64,000 nt of DNA from contig VCMS01000126.1 of NCBI GenBank assembly GCA_022539475.1, forward strand, positions 85,549 through 149,548, read 5' to 3'. Positions 62,985-64,000 of the stretch are shown in pieces. A program made the position numbers and the translations under genes. The notes beneath the pieces were generated by a model. That model did no database searches and was not told where the DNA came from. It saw only the letters and a list, made by a program, of their open reading frames with translations. Position 1 is the first letter of the stretch. The number at the start of each line of letters is the position of its first letter. The stretch comes from Gracilaria domingensis. Its lineage: Eukaryota > Rhodophyta > Florideophyceae > Gracilariales > Gracilariaceae.

Positions 62985-63866
62985 TTAAACATTAAGGGCT
63001 CCATCCTCTACATGTTCACCTTGTGGTGCCTTTTCTTGTGATCCTGTGTTAATTCCGAAATCGTTCATGTCCATTTCCTTGAACTCCATATCCCCTTCCT
63101 CGCATTCACCAACGAAGCAATCGCTAATAGACCCCAATCTTCGGCAAACACTGTCAATAAAAAATTGTTCTTTCACAGTGAGGTAAAGTCTTCCGTTCGA
63201 CGGCATTCGATATCCAAATGTAGCCTCTCTCATGTCATTACCAAGAACCTTAGTCCAATCTTCCGTTGTCGTTCCAAAATTATGAAACTCGCTGGAATTG
63301 GTCCTCAAGACATGTTGCCTAACATCCCCCAGAACATTCTTTAAACACAGAGGTAGCAGTTCAGCAAACTTCTTTGTAAACAGTTTCTGTCTCTGGCCAC
63401 CCCTTGACACATCCGTACTTAGAAGGCTCACAACCGTCAACACCCAAGCGTCCAAACGTGCGAGCAACAGTATTGTGCCATCTAAAAAGGTGCCCGTATC
63501 CTTGTCTTCCACATCATACCCAATAAACTCCTTCAGCACTTGTACCCCGACACGGTTTCGGAAGAACAAGTCTTGATCTTCCGTCGGCATATCCTCGACA
63601 TTGTCCGCATTGGAGTACTTTAGACGAACAAATGGGGCTTTTCTCCACCATGAAGTGTTCGGTACACCATTTTCGTCAAGACGCAGTATGTTCTCCTGCG
63701 CTTCCTTCAACTGCATTGTGAGTTCGTCAGCATTCTCTTCTACCAGCTTTGTTCTTCTCCAAATCAGATCGTACCCCAGGAGCAGAAATAGTTTATCCCT
63801 CATATTTCTCTTACGAACGCCCACGACGTCACTCATGGTCTGCCGCATTCTCTGCCTAAGGCACAT
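62985..63866 (-). CDS. Hypothetical protein convergent with the Plavaka-type transposase
   Basis: The 293-codon frame is open upstream to a TGA at 63948-63950, so the printed ATG may be internal and the gene may begin in another exon or beyond the window. The protein is helical and mixed in charge. Blocks: VRKRNMRDKLFLLLGYDLIW, a coiled stretch (LVEENADELTMQLKEAQENI), a Trp-containing segment and an acidic C-terminus (FVGECEEGDMEFKEMDMNDF). I know no family. Its position, tail to tail with the transposase, matches the two-gene layout of the Harbinger element at 18461, so it may be the transposon's second protein. Confidence 0.55.
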   Translation of the reverse strand: MCLRQRMRQTMSDVVGVRKRNMRDKLFLLLGYDLIWRRTKLVEENADELTMQLKEAQENILRLDENGVPNTSWWRKAPFVRLKYSNADNVEDMPTEDQDLFFRNRVGVQVLKEFIGYDVEDKDTGTFLDGTILLLARLDAWVLTVVSLLSTDVSRGGQRQKLFTKKFAELLPLCLKNVLGDVRQHVLRTNSSEFHNFGTTTEDWTKVLGNDMREATFGYRMPSNGRLYLTVKEQFFIDSVCRRLGSISDCFVGECEEGDMEFKEMDMNDFGINTGSQEKAPQGEHVEDGALNV

Positions 63867-63950
63867 ATCTGCACAAAGTTCCAGTATACACCTGTCGGTA
63901 AGAGATGCTTTTCTAATACCTTCCAGCTCAACTCCTTCAACTCGCTTTCA

Positions 63951-64000
63951 ACCATTTTCTTCAGCGAAGCATCTGGCCCCCTCTACCGAAGGTGTGAACA
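63951..64000. other. Window edge, upstream part of the minus-strand gene
   Basis: On the minus strand one frame stays open to the edge (PDASLKKMVESELKELSW, then KVLEKHLLP), so coding sequence of the gene at 62985 probably continues through an intron or frameshift here. Confidence 0.3.

Noticed and set aside
1-64000. tRNA, rRNA or CRISPR features
   Set aside because: I saw no cloverleaf with conserved boxes, no rRNA-like block and no evenly spaced direct repeats; the window is eukaryotic.

Overview
The window reads as nuclear DNA of a eukaryote. Its genes are mostly intronless, but one has a clear 78-base GT-AG intron, and large parts are transposons of several superfamilies nested in one another. 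The mix of compact genes, rare short introns and Gypsy, PIF/Harbinger, PiggyBac and Plavaka-type elements fits a florideophyte red alga such as Chondrus. That assignment is inference, because no rRNA, organelle or named marker gene lies in the window.

Left part (1-17000), host-gene rich. It begins in the 3' end of a LINE-type retrotransposon. A 1590-codon acidic protein follows, ending in an NIPA/ZC3HC1-like zinc-finger pair. Then come two diverged copies of an NAD(P)-binding Rossmann protein (6593-7288 + and 11202-11873 -), a gag-like protein with a zinc knuckle (7409-8530 -), a membrane-anchored FkbM-like methyltransferase (13380-14288) and a DUF2235-type alpha/beta hydrolase whose first exon lies across an intron (15558-16706 -).

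Middle (18461-35135), DNA transposons. A PIF/Harbinger element (18461-21287) has terminal inverted repeats (TIRs), a 3-base target duplication and two convergent genes. A PiggyBac element (22945-26635) is flanked by TTAA and carries transposase plus a second gene. A solo LTR (29705-30692) is flanked by CAACA. A gag-like pseudogene is split by a 353-base MITE. A second, plant-type PIF transposase is split exactly by a 725-base element.

Right part (35136-57620), Ty3/Gypsy chromoviruses. One element (35136-44954) keeps gag, protease and a scrap of reverse transcriptase, then about 5 kb of non-coding DNA rich in short inverted repeats. A younger one (45681-57373) has two 1001-base LTRs, a GGATC target duplication, gag, pol, a chromodomain and a long antisense gene with its own TATA box. 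It sits inside the same antisense gene of an older relative, whose reading frame resumes across the insertion. Both elements show a -1 frameshift signal between gag and pol.

The last part (58020-64000) is a cluster of long perfect hairpins around a tandemly duplicated small ORF, then a Plavaka/KDZ-type transposase and a convergent hypothetical gene open toward the window edge.

A theme across the window: transposon genes of three superfamilies are interrupted mainly by isolated in-frame stop codons (TAA, TAG and TGA), while the host genes are clean.
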